A stretch of 64,000 nucleotides of DNA, from NCBI GenBank assembly GCA_040880585.1, contig JBBDID010000019.1, positions 86,010-150,009 on the forward strand, in the 5' to 3' direction. Below the pieces are notes generated by a model. The model made no database searches. It saw only the letters and a list, made by a program, of their open reading frames with translations, and had not been told where the DNA came from. The position numbers and the translations under genes are program-made. Below are positions 32,917-42,005 of the stretch, in pieces. Position 1 is the stretch's first letter, and each line of letters opens with the position of its first letter. Origin of the DNA: Paracrocinitomix sp040880585 (GTDB lineage: Bacteria > Bacteroidota > Bacteroidia > Flavobacteriales_D > Crocinitomicaceae).

Positions 32917-35151
32917 ATGACTGAAGATTATAAAATTATTTACACCAAGACAGACGAAGCACCTGCTTTAGCCACCTATTCATTACTTCCCATAGTAAAA
33001 GCATTTACTGAACCTGCAGGAGTAAAACTTGAAACCGCAGATATTTCTTTAGCGGCAAGAATCCTGGCACTTTTTCCTGATTATCTAACAGAAGAACAAA
33101 GAGTTCCCAATACATTGGAAGAATTGGGGAAACTGGTAAAAAAACCGGAAGCGAACATCATTAAATTACCCAATATATCGGCCTCTGTACCCCAGCTTAA
33201 AACAGCCATTAAAGAATTGCAAGATAAGGGCTATGCGATACCGAATTACCCGGATGAACCTGCCGGGGAAAAAGAAAAAGAAGTAAGGGCGCGGTATGAT
33301 AAAGTAAAAGGATCAGCTGTGAATCCCGTTTTAAGAGAAGGAAATTCCGACAGAAGGGCGCCTAAAGCAGTTAAAAATTATGCCCGAAAAAACCCCCATC
33401 CTATGGGAGAGTGGTCAAAGGATTCCAAATCGCATGTAGCAACTATGCAATCAGGAGACTTCAGAAGCAATGAAAAATCTGTCACCATAGATCGCGAAGG
33501 CACATTAAACATTGAATTTCACGGAAAAGACGGAAGTTTAGAGTCATTGAAAAGGGTGCCGGTTAAAAAAGGAGAGATTATTGATGGCACTTTCATGAGC
33601 AAAAAAGCTTTGCTTGCCTTTTTGGAAGAACAGCTGGCAGATGCCAAACGATCCGGAGTGTTGTTTTCAGTACACATGAAAGCAACCATGATGAAAGTGT
33701 CTGACCCAATTATATTTGGACATGTGGTAAAGGTTTATTTCAAAAATCTCTTTGATAAATATGAAGATTTGTTTGACCAAATCGGTTTTGATGAACGAAA
33801 CGGTTTTGGAGATTTGATCAATAAAATCCATTCATTAGCCGGCGATAAAAAATCGGCAGTTGAAAGCGATATTCAAGCAGCTTATGAAAATGGACCTGAC
33901 CTTGCTATGGTGAATTCTGATCAGGGAATTACAAATTTACACGTGCCCTCTGATGTAATTATTGATGCCTCTATTCCGGCTATGATCAGAAGCTCAGGTC
34001 AGATGTGGGATAAAGATGGAAAAACACGCGATACCAAAGCCGTTATTCCGGATTCAAGTTATGCGCATTTGTATCAGGCGGTCATTAATTTTTGTAAAGA
34101 AAACGGAGCGTTTGATCCTACAACTATGGGAACTGTGCCCAATGTGGGGCTGATGGCTCAAAAAGCAGAAGAGTATGGTTCACACGATAAGACGTTTGAA
34201 GTCAAGAGTGAGGGCAAGATAAAAGTAGTGGATGATGCTGGCCATGTGGTGATGGAGCATGATGTAGCAGCAGGAGACATCTGGAGAATGTGTCAGGTAA
34301 AAGATGATCCGATCAGAGATTGGGTAAAACTGGCAGTATCCCGCGCAAAAGCTACAGGATGGCCTGCGGTGTTTTGGTTGGATCAAGATCGTGAACATGA
34401 CGCTGAGTTAATTAAGAAAGTGAAAGCGTATTTACTGAATCATGACCTGAATGGATTAGAGATCAAAATTATGTCTCAGGTAGAGGCTTGTAATTATACT
34501 ATGGAGCGGGTAAAACGAGGTGAAAATACGATCTCTGTGACGGGAAATGTACTTAGAGATTACCTTACCGATTTGTTTCCTATTTTAGAATTGGGAACCT
34601 CTGCTAAAATGTTGTCTATTGTTCCTTTGATGAATGGAGGAGGACTGTTTGAAACCGGTGCCGGTGGATCTGCACCCAAACACGTTCAGCAGTTCAACAA
34701 AGAAGGTCACCTGAGATGGGATTCGTTGGGAGAATACCTGGCTTTAGCGGTTTCATTAGATCATTACGGGGAGAAAACCAACAACCCTAAAGTACGCATA
34801 TTGGGAGAAGCACTGGATGAGGCGACAGAAAAATACCTGGAAAATGGAAAATCACCTTCCAGAAAGGTGAATGAACTGGATAATCGCGGAAGCAGCTTTT
34901 ATTTATCCCTGTATTGGGCGGAAGCTCTGGCTAATCAATCGCAAGATGAAGCGTTAAAAAATAGGTTCAAAGCGGTGTATGATGAGTTGAAAACCAATGA
35001 AAATAAAATTGTTGAAGAGTTGAACGCAGTTCAGGGAAAGCCGGTAGATATTGGAGGGTATTATGAGCCTTCGGATGCTAAAGTTTCCCGGGAAATGTGT
35101 CCGAGTACTACGCTCAATGAGATTTTAAACAACATCTCACAAAAAGTATAA
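32917..35151 (+). CDS. icd: NADP-dependent isocitrate dehydrogenase, monomeric type
   Basis: 744 residues, the size of the monomeric enzyme (about 740) as opposed to the 420-residue dimeric type. Recognised segments include KIIYTKTDEAPALATYSLLP at the start, LREGNSDRRAPKAVKNYARK, SDQGITNLHVPSDVIIDASI, and VNELDNRGSSFYLSLYWAEA. Oxidative decarboxylation of isocitrate to 2-oxoglutarate in the TCA cycle. Followed by a strong terminator. Confidence 0.96.
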   Translation: MTEDYKIIYTKTDEAPALATYSLLPIVKAFTEPAGVKLETADISLAARILALFPDYLTEEQRVPNTLEELGKLVKKPEANIIKLPNISASVPQLKTAIKELQDKGYAIPNYPDEPAGEKEKEVRARYDKVKGSAVNPVLREGNSDRRAPKAVKNYARKNPHPMGEWSKDSKSHVATMQSGDFRSNEKSVTIDREGTLNIEFHGKDGSLESLKRVPVKKGEIIDGTFMSKKALLAFLEEQLADAKRSGVLFSVHMKATMMKVSDPIIFGHVVKVYFKNLFDKYEDLFDQIGFDERNGFGDLINKIHSLAGDKKSAVESDIQAAYENGPDLAMVNSDQGITNLHVPSDVIIDASIPAMIRSSGQMWDKDGKTRDTKAVIPDSSYAHLYQAVINFCKENGAFDPTTMGTVPNVGLMAQKAEEYGSHDKTFEVKSEGKIKVVDDAGHVVMEHDVAAGDIWRMCQVKDDPIRDWVKLAVSRAKATGWPAVFWLDQDREHDAELIKKVKAYLLNHDLNGLEIKIMSQVEACNYTMERVKRGENTISVTGNVLRDYLTDLFPILELGTSAKMLSIVPLMNGGGLFETGAGGSAPKHVQQFNKEGHLRWDSLGEYLALAVSLDHYGEKTNNPKVRILGEALDEATEKYLENGKSPSRKVNELDNRGSSFYLSLYWAEALANQSQDEALKNRFKAVYDELKTNENKIVEELNAVQGKPVDIGGYYEPSDAKVSREMCPSTTLNEILNNISQKV

Positions 35152-35172
35152 TAAATAATAGGGTACGGAAAG

Positions 35173-35208
35173 AAAAAAGCCATTCGTTTTATATCGAATG
35201 GCTTTTTT
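35173..35208 (+). terminator. Intrinsic terminator after icd
   Basis: AAAAAAGCCATTCG pairs with CGAATGGCTTTTTT around a short TTTTATAT loop, 20 bases past the stop. The T run allows termination on plus; the A run on the other side would also serve the minus strand. Confidence 0.9.
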
Positions 35209-35271
35209 GTGATCGTACGGTATAAAAAATCCCATGCTTGGGATTAAGTAGTCTTTTCTTCTAATTTGTAA

Positions 35272-35928
35272 TTAAAAAAGTGGTTTCTTAACCGTCACAG
35301 GGACATTAAATGAAGCGGTAACTGCATCAGCTATTTCTTCTACTCCTTCTTTTTCTACAGTAGCCATCATAAAGACACCACAAACACGATCTTCTGATAT
35401 TTCATTAATAATGACAGATCGTGGGGTTTTGTTAGATCCGACTCCGGCACTGTACATAGTTGTTCCGTCCTTTTTATATGCTTTTCTGAAGTTAATGTCA
35501 AGATCATCCTCAGTGTAAGCACCTGCCTGCAGTTCACCTTTTTCAGTTCTGATGGTGATGGTAAAGGAAGTGTCTCCCTCCGCATAATTTTTGATGGCCT
35601 GATCTGTTATTTCAGGATTATTGGAAAATTTAATATCGATAGAACCATGATCTTCACGTATTTCTGCAGAAACATGTTGGTAACTAGATAAATCAGAGTT
35701 ATTGACGTGTGCTAAAGCAGAAGAAAAACTCTCATCAATAAGTGCAGAAGTCATGCTTAAACTACTTTCTGTAACGTCGCAGCTCTCATAGGTGGAGGCA
35801 TACTCTGTTTTGGTTGTTTCTATGCTCTCGGTTGAGCTTTCGTTACTCTCTGATGTGGAATCCTCTCCTCCTCCACAAGCTAATAATGCAGCTGCCGGAA
35901 GAAGGCTAAATAATTGTTTGTACTTCAT
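35272..35928 (-). CDS. Putative lipoprotein, unknown function
   Basis: 218 residues. Signal MKYKQLFSLLPAAALLACGG with Cys at 18, followed by a Ser/Glu/Thr-rich linker (about 20-45) as in surface-exposed Bacteroidota lipoproteins. The folded part has no motif I know. Single gene, divergent from nothing obvious; lies between two terminator hairpins. Confidence 0.75.
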   Translation of the reverse strand: MKYKQLFSLLPAAALLACGGGEDSTSESNESSTESIETTKTEYASTYESCDVTESSLSMTSALIDESFSSALAHVNNSDLSSYQHVSAEIREDHGSIDIKFSNNPEITDQAIKNYAEGDTSFTITIRTEKGELQAGAYTEDDLDINFRKAYKKDGTTMYSAGVGSNKTPRSVIINEISEDRVCGVFMMATVEKEGVEEIADAVTASFNVPVTVKKPLF

Positions 35929-35991
35929 AATTCTTTGTTTCTTGTTTTACTTTTCACGAATATAACGAAAATAGAAGAGAACAGTAATGAT

Positions 35992-36025
35992 AAAAGCCAT
36001 TCAACATAGAGAGGAATGGCTTTTA
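35992..36025 (-). terminator. Intrinsic terminator after the T9SS gene
   Basis: AAAAGCCATTC and GGAATGGCTTTT form a hairpin with an 11-base loop, 33 bases past the minus-strand stop at 36058. Its arms resemble those of the icd terminator 800 bases away. Confidence 0.8.
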
Positions 36026-36057
36026 TTAATCTTTTTGAAGGAGGGTATAATTATAAG

Positions 36058-37335
36058 TTACTGTTTAACGAGCTTTTCTTCATACACCTGACCAGCGGTC
36101 TGTACTTTTAATAAATAGATGCCTTTTGGCAGGTCTTGAATGGATAAACGACTTGTATTCATCCCTTCATTTGCACTGATGCGTTCTTTTTTCCATATTC
36201 TACCACTTAGGTCATACAGGCTTATTTCAACCTCACCACTAAATCGTGAATCAAAAACCAATTCAAAACTGCTTTCTGCCGGGTTGGGCTGCACAGAGAA
36301 GTGGTCAATTATCTGATAATTTAAAGAAGCCAAACCTTCGTATTTAAATGCTCCGTTATAATCTGTTTGCTTGATGCGGTAGTAGTTCATTCCCGGTAAA
36401 GGGTTGCGGTCTAACTTAGAATAATACAATTTCTCATCAGAATCCCCCGCTCCTTTTACGGTCATAATAGTTTTCCAGTTTTTACCGTCAGCAGATCGCT
36501 CTATAGAAAAGTAATCATTAGAAATTTCAGCTGCTGTGACCCAGTTGATTTCAACACCCTCATCCACTTCTTCTACCTGAAAACTAATGAGTTCAATCGG
36601 TAAGGTACAAGGAGCAAGAGCAGCGTCTGACACTTCGCCGGTACCGGAACCTGCAACAGTTCCATCAGCTTGAGTTACTGTCCAGGAAGAAATACTTGCG
36701 CTACCGGAGGCCTGAGCTGTAAATGTGGATACACACCCACCGCAGTAATAGTAGGTATCTGTTTGACCGTTGGTAGCGACACCTGAAACTAAAGTAGCAC
36801 CATCAAAACCCCATGAGTAAGATTGATTATTAGAATTAGTGACCGTGAGTTCTATGGTATAGGAAGAAAGAGCAGGAAAACATGAGGTTACATCAGTAGT
36901 TGTTGCTGAACAAGGGCCTCCTGTATAATCAATTTGAGTACCGCCTATGGTTGCATCTGTAATCACATCATCAAAGGTAATGGTCACTGTAAAACAGTCA
37001 TTGCTTGCTGCATCAGAAAAAAGTGGAGCAGTATTATTGTCCCAATCACCGTATTCAATTTGTCCACTTCCTGAAATAGGTGGAACGCTGGCAGTTGCTG
37101 TATTTCCGGTAGAAGCACTGGTTACACTATTGGTGTAACTCAGAATGTTTTGTGTGCCGCCAAAGTCTAGAAAAAAACCGTAAGAATCTTCAAGACCTAC
37201 GCAGACATCAAAAGTATAGGTATACGTGCCATCACCATTGTCAACCGCATTGGTTTCAGTAATTGATACCAGGTGACAAGCCGTAGATAAAAGTGGTGAT
37301 AAGAATAATATAAATAATAGTATGAGCCTTTTCAA
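36058..37335 (-). CDS. T9SS type A sorting domain protein
   Basis: I favour the TTG start at 37335, giving MKRLILLFILFLSPLLSTAC; an ATG at 37377 is in frame, but a promoter -7 element lies inside the first codons of that version. About 425 residues with beta-rich repeats in the middle (threonine/serine-rich, similar to adhesin-type domains) and a fibronectin-like segment (VNWVTAAEISNDYFSIERSA). The C terminus is the T9SS sorting domain: FSVQPNPAESSFELVF, ISLYDLSGRIW, LPKGIYLLKV. Secreted or surface-attached; function unknown. Confidence 0.8.
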   Translation of the reverse strand: MKRLILLFILFLSPLLSTACHLVSITETNAVDNGDGTYTYTFDVCVGLEDSYGFFLDFGGTQNILSYTNSVTSASTGNTATASVPPISGSGQIEYGDWDNNTAPLFSDAASNDCFTVTITFDDVITDATIGGTQIDYTGGPCSATTTDVTSCFPALSSYTIELTVTNSNNQSYSWGFDGATLVSGVATNGQTDTYYYCGGCVSTFTAQASGSASISSWTVTQADGTVAGSGTGEVSDAALAPCTLPIELISFQVEEVDEGVEINWVTAAEISNDYFSIERSADGKNWKTIMTVKGAGDSDEKLYYSKLDRNPLPGMNYYRIKQTDYNGAFKYEGLASLNYQIIDHFSVQPNPAESSFELVFDSRFSGEVEISLYDLSGRIWKKERISANEGMNTSRLSIQDLPKGIYLLKVQTAGQVYEEKLVKQ

Positions 37336-37361
37336 AATGTAAATGAGTTTAGAGTGTAATG

Positions 37362-37392
37362 CAAAATTAGGTAACATTTAGTTAAAGTTCAA
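37362..37392 (-). promoter_or_regulatory. Promoter of the minus-strand T9SS gene
   Basis: On minus: TTG (37392-37390), a 20-base spacer and TAATTTTG (37369-37362). Same spacing as the riboswitch promoter. Start of transcription near 37355 leaves a 20-base leader before the TTG start codon at 37335. Confidence 0.65.
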
Positions 37393-37630
37393 TTAATTTC
37401 GTCAAATGAACCTGTAAGCACGTTCAATACAGTAAACCGATTGACAATCGTACTTTTTATCCAATTCAGAGGATGTTTTTGTTTAATTTTTAATAAAAAC
37501 AATATCTTCTGTTGATTGTAAGACGTTTATATAATGTTAGGGTTGCCTGATGTAGCAACAATTGACTATTAAACCCGAATATCTCAGTTTCCTGAAAATA
37601 AGGGAAAAACGGGATTTTTATTTGTATACC

Positions 37631-38830
37631 TTATAGCTTGCTAACCCAGGCCAGGCCATCATTAAAGGCGTTGGCACGTTTATAAACTGCCGGAATCACG
37701 ATAGTTAGTTGCTTATTCAGATACCCAATCATTTTATTGTCAGTTTGATAGCGGATTAGCTTGCCTTTGTCTGTGCCGTAAACGTAATGTAACTTTTCAG
37801 GAATTTCAATGCGTTCAAAGTTTTGATTATAATAGTCTTTTGGAGTGTTGATCATTGATTCCGGCTCAGCAGTGGGGTACAAAGCAGTAATCAAAAAACT
37901 TTCAGGATCTGCGTAGATGGTTTCATATTTAAATGAAATAAGTGTTTGATCAGCAGTATCTATCAAACCCACTAATCCATTTTTACGTGCAGCAGAGTAT
38001 CCTAAGGTGTTGAATTCATCCAAATCATCATATTTCGGCTGTATCATCCACTGATCATCAAAACTGAGAAAGCCCCATCCGCTTCTATCTTTTTTGGTAA
38101 AGACACGCACCCAGTTGTTACTCACACCTTGAATATTTCCTTTATCCGTCTTAAAAACGATTTTACCACTTTTATCAATGAGCACCGTTTTTCCAGCCAC
38201 ATTGGCCCTACACATACCATTGTCTTCAAAAGTTGCCATTCCGGCTTGCTTAAATTGAAATGGAATAGCTATCTCTCCCTTAGGGTTAATAAATCCATAT
38301 TTCTCTTCTTTCGATTCATAAGGAGTAACACAAGCAAGACCATGTGCAAAGAAAGTGCCCCCTAAATATTTACAGGGAATTACTTCCTCACCTTTAAGAT
38401 TAATGAACCCTAATTGGTCATTCCGGTAAACGGCAATTAAATCAAAGTTATTTTTGAAGATATACCCTACTTTTTCGTAATTTTTTGTTGGAATTTCCCT
38501 ACCTGTTGTATCGATTAACGTCCAGTAATCACTATCGTGTTTCTGTACCCAGGCAACTCCATTGGTGAATCCGCTACCTTTGGTTTTTTTATAACGAGGC
38601 GGAACGGAAAATTCTCCTTTTTTATTGACAAATCCAATGTTATATACCCATTGATTATTAACAATAGAAGAAACCTTAACAGGCGCAAACCCCTCATTAA
38701 AGTCATAGACATACTTAGCTTCCAGTTGAAATGCAACTGAGCCATCTTCCTGAAGACACATCCATGTTTTATTTTTGGAAAAAGAAGTGATTGCCATAAG
38801 ACAAATGGCCACCAAAAGCAGTTTTTTCAT
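37631..38830 (-). CDS. WG-repeat protein, exported
   Basis: 399 residues, signal peptide at about 1-18. The remainder is built of WG-type repeats of 40-50 residues with the pattern xGFINxKGExxIPxxY: LGFINLKGEEVIPCKYL, YGFINPKGEIAIPFQF, GWGFLSFDDQWMIQPKYD. Such repeats form beta-structures often seen in Bacteroidota envelope proteins without known activity. Its end is followed by a 250-base gap with nothing recognised besides the promoter of the next gene. It begins 8 bases from the DUF922 gene's stop, so the two may form one transcript. Confidence 0.82.
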   Translation of the reverse strand: MKKLLLVAICLMAITSFSKNKTWMCLQEDGSVAFQLEAKYVYDFNEGFAPVKVSSIVNNQWVYNIGFVNKKGEFSVPPRYKKTKGSGFTNGVAWVQKHDSDYWTLIDTTGREIPTKNYEKVGYIFKNNFDLIAVYRNDQLGFINLKGEEVIPCKYLGGTFFAHGLACVTPYESKEEKYGFINPKGEIAIPFQFKQAGMATFEDNGMCRANVAGKTVLIDKSGKIVFKTDKGNIQGVSNNWVRVFTKKDRSGWGFLSFDDQWMIQPKYDDLDEFNTLGYSAARKNGLVGLIDTADQTLISFKYETIYADPESFLITALYPTAEPESMINTPKDYYNQNFERIEIPEKLHYVYGTDKGKLIRYQTDNKMIGYLNKQLTIVIPAVYKRANAFNDGLAWVSKL

Positions 38831-38837
38831 AAGTGTT

Positions 38838-39440
38838 TTAATGTTTCAGCAGATCATGAATACTAATCTGTATTTCTGAGGATTGGTAATCAGCAGTTTT
38901 CTGTAATAGCCGATTCATTTTTTTTGCCCACACTGATTGTTTTTTCGGATCAAGAGAATGTTTTGTCTGATGATCATAGTGTTCTTGCATGACCTTAGTT
39001 TCTTCACTAATTTTTTCGTAGGCTTCCCTAACCTCTCTGTCAACCGTAGCCAGACTATGAAATTTTTTATTTGAAATCTCTTTTCGCAACAAACGGGTAT
39101 GATATTCGGTAATGTCAAAGTGAATTTGCTCATGCTCTAAAATATGCTCGTTTACGCCTTCTGTTTTCCATGAAGAGTTAGGGTCAAATAAGGTTTCTAT
39201 GTGAAAGTGTAAGGTGGAATCCTTTGTTTCAAAATTCAAGTGAATAGCAGAATGGGTGAGTGCATGAAATTTTGAATTATCCGGAACTTCGCCTTGAAAA
39301 TCTGCCCATTCTAGTTTTCGTTCACCCCAACGTAGGTAACCATCATCACCTGTAGTCTTTTTATCTCCCTCGAAAAGAGCAAACGAGGAGACAATGAAAG
39401 AAAACAACACAAAACTGAAATAGGTAAAAAGTCGGTTCAT
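38838..39440 (-). CDS. DUF922-like putative zinc-dependent protease
   Basis: 200 residues with signal peptide (about 1-22). The motif LEHEQIHFDITE at 101-112 is an HExxH zinc site, with WGERKLEWADFQG at 38-50 typical of DUF922 proteins. Glu or His third ligand not identified with certainty. Upstream of and close to the WG-repeat gene. Confidence 0.75.
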   Translation of the reverse strand: MNRLFTYFSFVLFSFIVSSFALFEGDKKTTGDDGYLRWGERKLEWADFQGEVPDNSKFHALTHSAIHLNFETKDSTLHFHIETLFDPNSSWKTEGVNEHILEHEQIHFDITEYHTRLLRKEISNKKFHSLATVDREVREAYEKISEETKVMQEHYDHQTKHSLDPKKQSVWAKKMNRLLQKTADYQSSEIQISIHDLLKH

Positions 39441-39497
39441 TACTTTGATTAATAAACAAATATCGTACCTAAATATACGAAAAATAATGTTAAACCA

Positions 39498-39660
39498 TTA
39501 TTGTCCGGTGAAAATTTAAAAAGCTAGAAATGATAACCGTCCCTGGCGATCCTTTTCCCCTTTCCGTCTAAGACGGATGTAGGATCGCTTGATAACACTA
39601 AGGCAACTGTCAGTATTGACTTATTGGAAGTCTAACTTTATTTCCCCGGACATCAATAAT
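39498..39660. mobile_element. MITE-like element, copy B of the dispersed repeat
   Basis: Left end ATTATTGTCCGGTGAAAAT and right end, read inverted, ATTATTGATGTCCGGGGAAAT: imperfect terminal inverted repeats about 160 bases apart. The first 110 bases match the copy at 9983-10082. No transposase is encoded. This looks like a small non-autonomous element derived from an IS; the family is not identified. Confidence 0.6.
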
Positions 39661-39691
39661 ACTAAATAGTTTTTCATGGGGATCAATAATG

Positions 39692-40057
39692 TTATTGATT
39701 TTGCATATGACTAGCAAGTGTGGGGAAACAGTTATAGAGAATTTCTTTATTGTCTTCATCCCAATCCAGTGTGTTGATGGCTTCTTTCATCAGTCGTAAC
39801 CACTCATTTTTTGCAGTTTCATCTATAGGATGAGGAAGATGGCGCATTCGCATTTTGGGATTTCCATATTTTTCAAAATAACGTTGAGGGCCTCCAAGAA
39901 ATTGAGTCAGAAAACAAAATTGTTTGTCTTTAATGACGTCTTTATCAGTTTGATTAAATAAGGGACCAATCACTTCACTTTGAAAAACGCGCTCATAAAA
40001 AGCATCTACCAACTGTTTTAATCGTTCATCTCCTAACTTCTCATAAATAGTTTTCAT
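39692..40057 (-). CDS. Truncated haemoglobin (group II-like)
   Basis: 121 residues from the ATG at 40057 (MKTIYEKLGDERLKQLVDAF); an ATG at 40084 gives nine more residues and is possible. 2-on-2 globin features: IYEKLGDE, QFLGGPQRYF and MRMRHLPHPIDETAKNEW, where RHLP carries the proximal haem-ligand histidine. The GGP and RHLPxPI forms suggest group II. It may bind oxygen or detoxify nitric oxide. Divergent from the OmpA gene with only 76 bases between starts. Confidence 0.9.
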   Translation of the reverse strand: MKTIYEKLGDERLKQLVDAFYERVFQSEVIGPLFNQTDKDVIKDKQFCFLTQFLGGPQRYFEKYGNPKMRMRHLPHPIDETAKNEWLRLMKEAINTLDWDEDNKEILYNCFPTLASHMQNQ

Positions 40058-40113
40058 TTTTTCAATTTTATAGTGAATTGGCATGAAATATGAACTCCCC
40101 TGCAAAAATACCT

Positions 40114-40121
40114 TATATTTG
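40114..40121 (+). promoter_or_regulatory. -7 promoter element of the OmpA-family gene
   Basis: TATATTTG matches TAnnTTTG, 13 bases before the ATG at 40134, implying a very short leader. Upstream TTG element at the right distance is not seen. Confidence 0.55.
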
Positions 40122-40133
40122 TTACAATTAAGA

Positions 40134-41324
40134 ATGAATCTGAAGCGACTATTTACTATAGTATTCATCATCTCACTTCTGAGTGCTAAATCTCAGGGAT
40201 TTAACATGCATTTTTCAAATTCTTTTGCGGATTGTTATGGTGCGGTTGAAGTGCTGGATTACACCCAACCATCAAATGTCCAGTTTCCGGGAGATTATGG
40301 TAATCGGGATGATTTTATTAATATGTTTCCGGATTTTCATGAAGTGAACTCTGTTTGGCTAAGGTTAGAGCCAAATTTAAAGGGGACTTTTGAATTTGAA
40401 ATATCTACTGAGCACAATGTTGATTTCAGTTACTTATTATTTAAGGCAGATGATAATGCCTTTTGTGAAAAGTTGGAGAATAATAAAGTCAAGCCGGTTT
40501 TATATGAAATGGCTCCTTCTTTTTATGCAAAAGGGATTGAATCCAATCCGAGAGATGAAAATTTCAAACCATCTGTAGAAACTAATTTTAATGATGTGTA
40601 TTACCTGTTGATTCACACTAATTCTACCTACAAAGGAAAAGTAACAGTCAAGTATAACCGCAAAGGTGAAATTGCCGTCACTAAATCAGTCGTGCAAGAT
40701 TTCAGAGAGAGAGAAGATGACCCGTTTATAAGGGTCAGGATTAGAGATAAAGAAACCATGGAACCTGTAGAGGCAAATCTGATCATTGAGGGTATTGGTA
40801 AAGATAATGCCTTGTTTATGGGCACGGATTTTATATTTTCAGCCGGCCGGGCCAGAGAACTTCACTTAGAATCCAATACAGCCGGTTATTTTATGTTTGT
40901 AAAAGACGTGACCCTGGATCGAAAACCAAAAGAGAACGGAGAAATTTTAATTGAATTAGAGAAATTATCTCCGGGAAAAAGGTTAAAATTAGAAGACATT
41001 AAGTTTTATCAGGATTCGGATGAACTGTTGCCAATTGCAATGCCGGCTTTAAAGCGATTACTGGATTTTTTGGCTGTGAATGAGGGGGTGAATGTTGAAA
41101 TTCAAGGACATGTAAACGCTCCCGACATGGAAAATTCAAACAAAATTCAACGGTTGTCAGAGCAAAGAGCCAAAGCAGTTTTGAAATTTCTTAAAAACAA
41201 TGGTATTGACAGTAAACGATTAACCGCAGTAGGTTATGGGAATACACAAATGCTGTACGAAAAACCAAAAAAACCTGAAGAGGAAGAGGCAAACCGAAGG
41301 GTTGAAATTCTGATTATCGATTAA
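40134..41324 (+). CDS. OmpA family protein
   Basis: 396 residues from the ATG at 40134 (MNLKRLFTIVFIISLLSAKS), giving a signal peptide. The N-terminal 280 residues are beta-rich. The C-terminal 115 residues are an OmpA-like peptidoglycan-binding domain: IKFYQDSDELLPIAMPALKR, NVEIQGHVNAP, LSEQRAKAVLKFLKNNGID. Likely anchors the outer membrane to peptidoglycan. Stop overlaps the tsaB ATG by one base. Confidence 0.88.
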   Translation: MNLKRLFTIVFIISLLSAKSQGFNMHFSNSFADCYGAVEVLDYTQPSNVQFPGDYGNRDDFINMFPDFHEVNSVWLRLEPNLKGTFEFEISTEHNVDFSYLLFKADDNAFCEKLENNKVKPVLYEMAPSFYAKGIESNPRDENFKPSVETNFNDVYYLLIHTNSTYKGKVTVKYNRKGEIAVTKSVVQDFREREDDPFIRVRIRDKETMEPVEANLIIEGIGKDNALFMGTDFIFSAGRARELHLESNTAGYFMFVKDVTLDRKPKENGEILIELEKLSPGKRLKLEDIKFYQDSDELLPIAMPALKRLLDFLAVNEGVNVEIQGHVNAPDMENSNKIQRLSEQRAKAVLKFLKNNGIDSKRLTAVGYGNTQMLYEKPKKPEEEEANRRVEILIID

Positions 41325-42004
41325 TGGCGATTATTCTCAATCTTGAAACGGCAACGAAGACTTGTTCGGTTTCTCTGGCTTCAAATGGAAAGGTCATTGC
41401 AACACGAGAAGAAAAAGAAGAGCATTTTTCACATGCTGAGAAACTAAATTTGTTGATTCAGGAGGTGTTGGCTTTATCACAGCTCAGTTTTCATGAGTTG
41501 GATGCCGTAGCCGTGAGTGCCGGTCCGGGTTCTTATACTGGTTTAAGAATCGGAACAAGTACAGCAAAAGGTATCTGTTATGCACTGGATATTCCTCTGA
41601 TTAGTATCAACTCGTTAAAAGCACTGGCAGCATTGGTTAAAACTGAAGAAAAATCATTGATTTGCCCCATGTTTGACGCAAGGAGAATGGAGGTGTACAC
41701 TGCCGTTTATGACTCACAATTACAGCAGATAAAACCCACAGAAGCAAAAGTCATTGATACAGATAGTTTTCATGACCTACTCAAAAAAAATCATATCATT
41801 TTTTGTGGTCCCGGTGCGGTGAAGTGTGAAGGGATAATTCATTCGCCTCATGCTTATTTTGATTTTGATACACAGGTTTCCGCTGCTGGCATGGCTACGC
41901 TGAGCGAACAAAAATTTAACCAAAACGAAGTGGAAGATATGGCGTATTTTGAACCGGCTTACCTGAAAGATTTTATCGCCGGGAAACCAAAAAAATTACT
42001 TTGA
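41324..42004 (+). CDS. tsaB: tRNA threonylcarbamoyladenosine biosynthesis protein TsaB
   Basis: 226 residues of the ASKHA fold: ILNLETATKTCSVSLASNGK at the start, VSAGPGSYTGLRIGTSTAKG with the phosphate loop, and CGPGAVKCEGII late. TsaB is the partner of TsaD in making t6A37 of ANN-decoding tRNAs. Overlaps the OmpA-family stop by one base; ends two bases from the convergent gpmI stop. Confidence 0.93.
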   Translation: MAIILNLETATKTCSVSLASNGKVIATREEKEEHFSHAEKLNLLIQEVLALSQLSFHELDAVAVSAGPGSYTGLRIGTSTAKGICYALDIPLISINSLKALAALVKTEEKSLICPMFDARRMEVYTAVYDSQLQQIKPTEAKVIDTDSFHDLLKKNHIIFCGPGAVKCEGIIHSPHAYFDFDTQVSAAGMATLSEQKFNQNEVEDMAYFEPAYLKDFIAGKPKKLL

Positions 42005-42005
42005 G

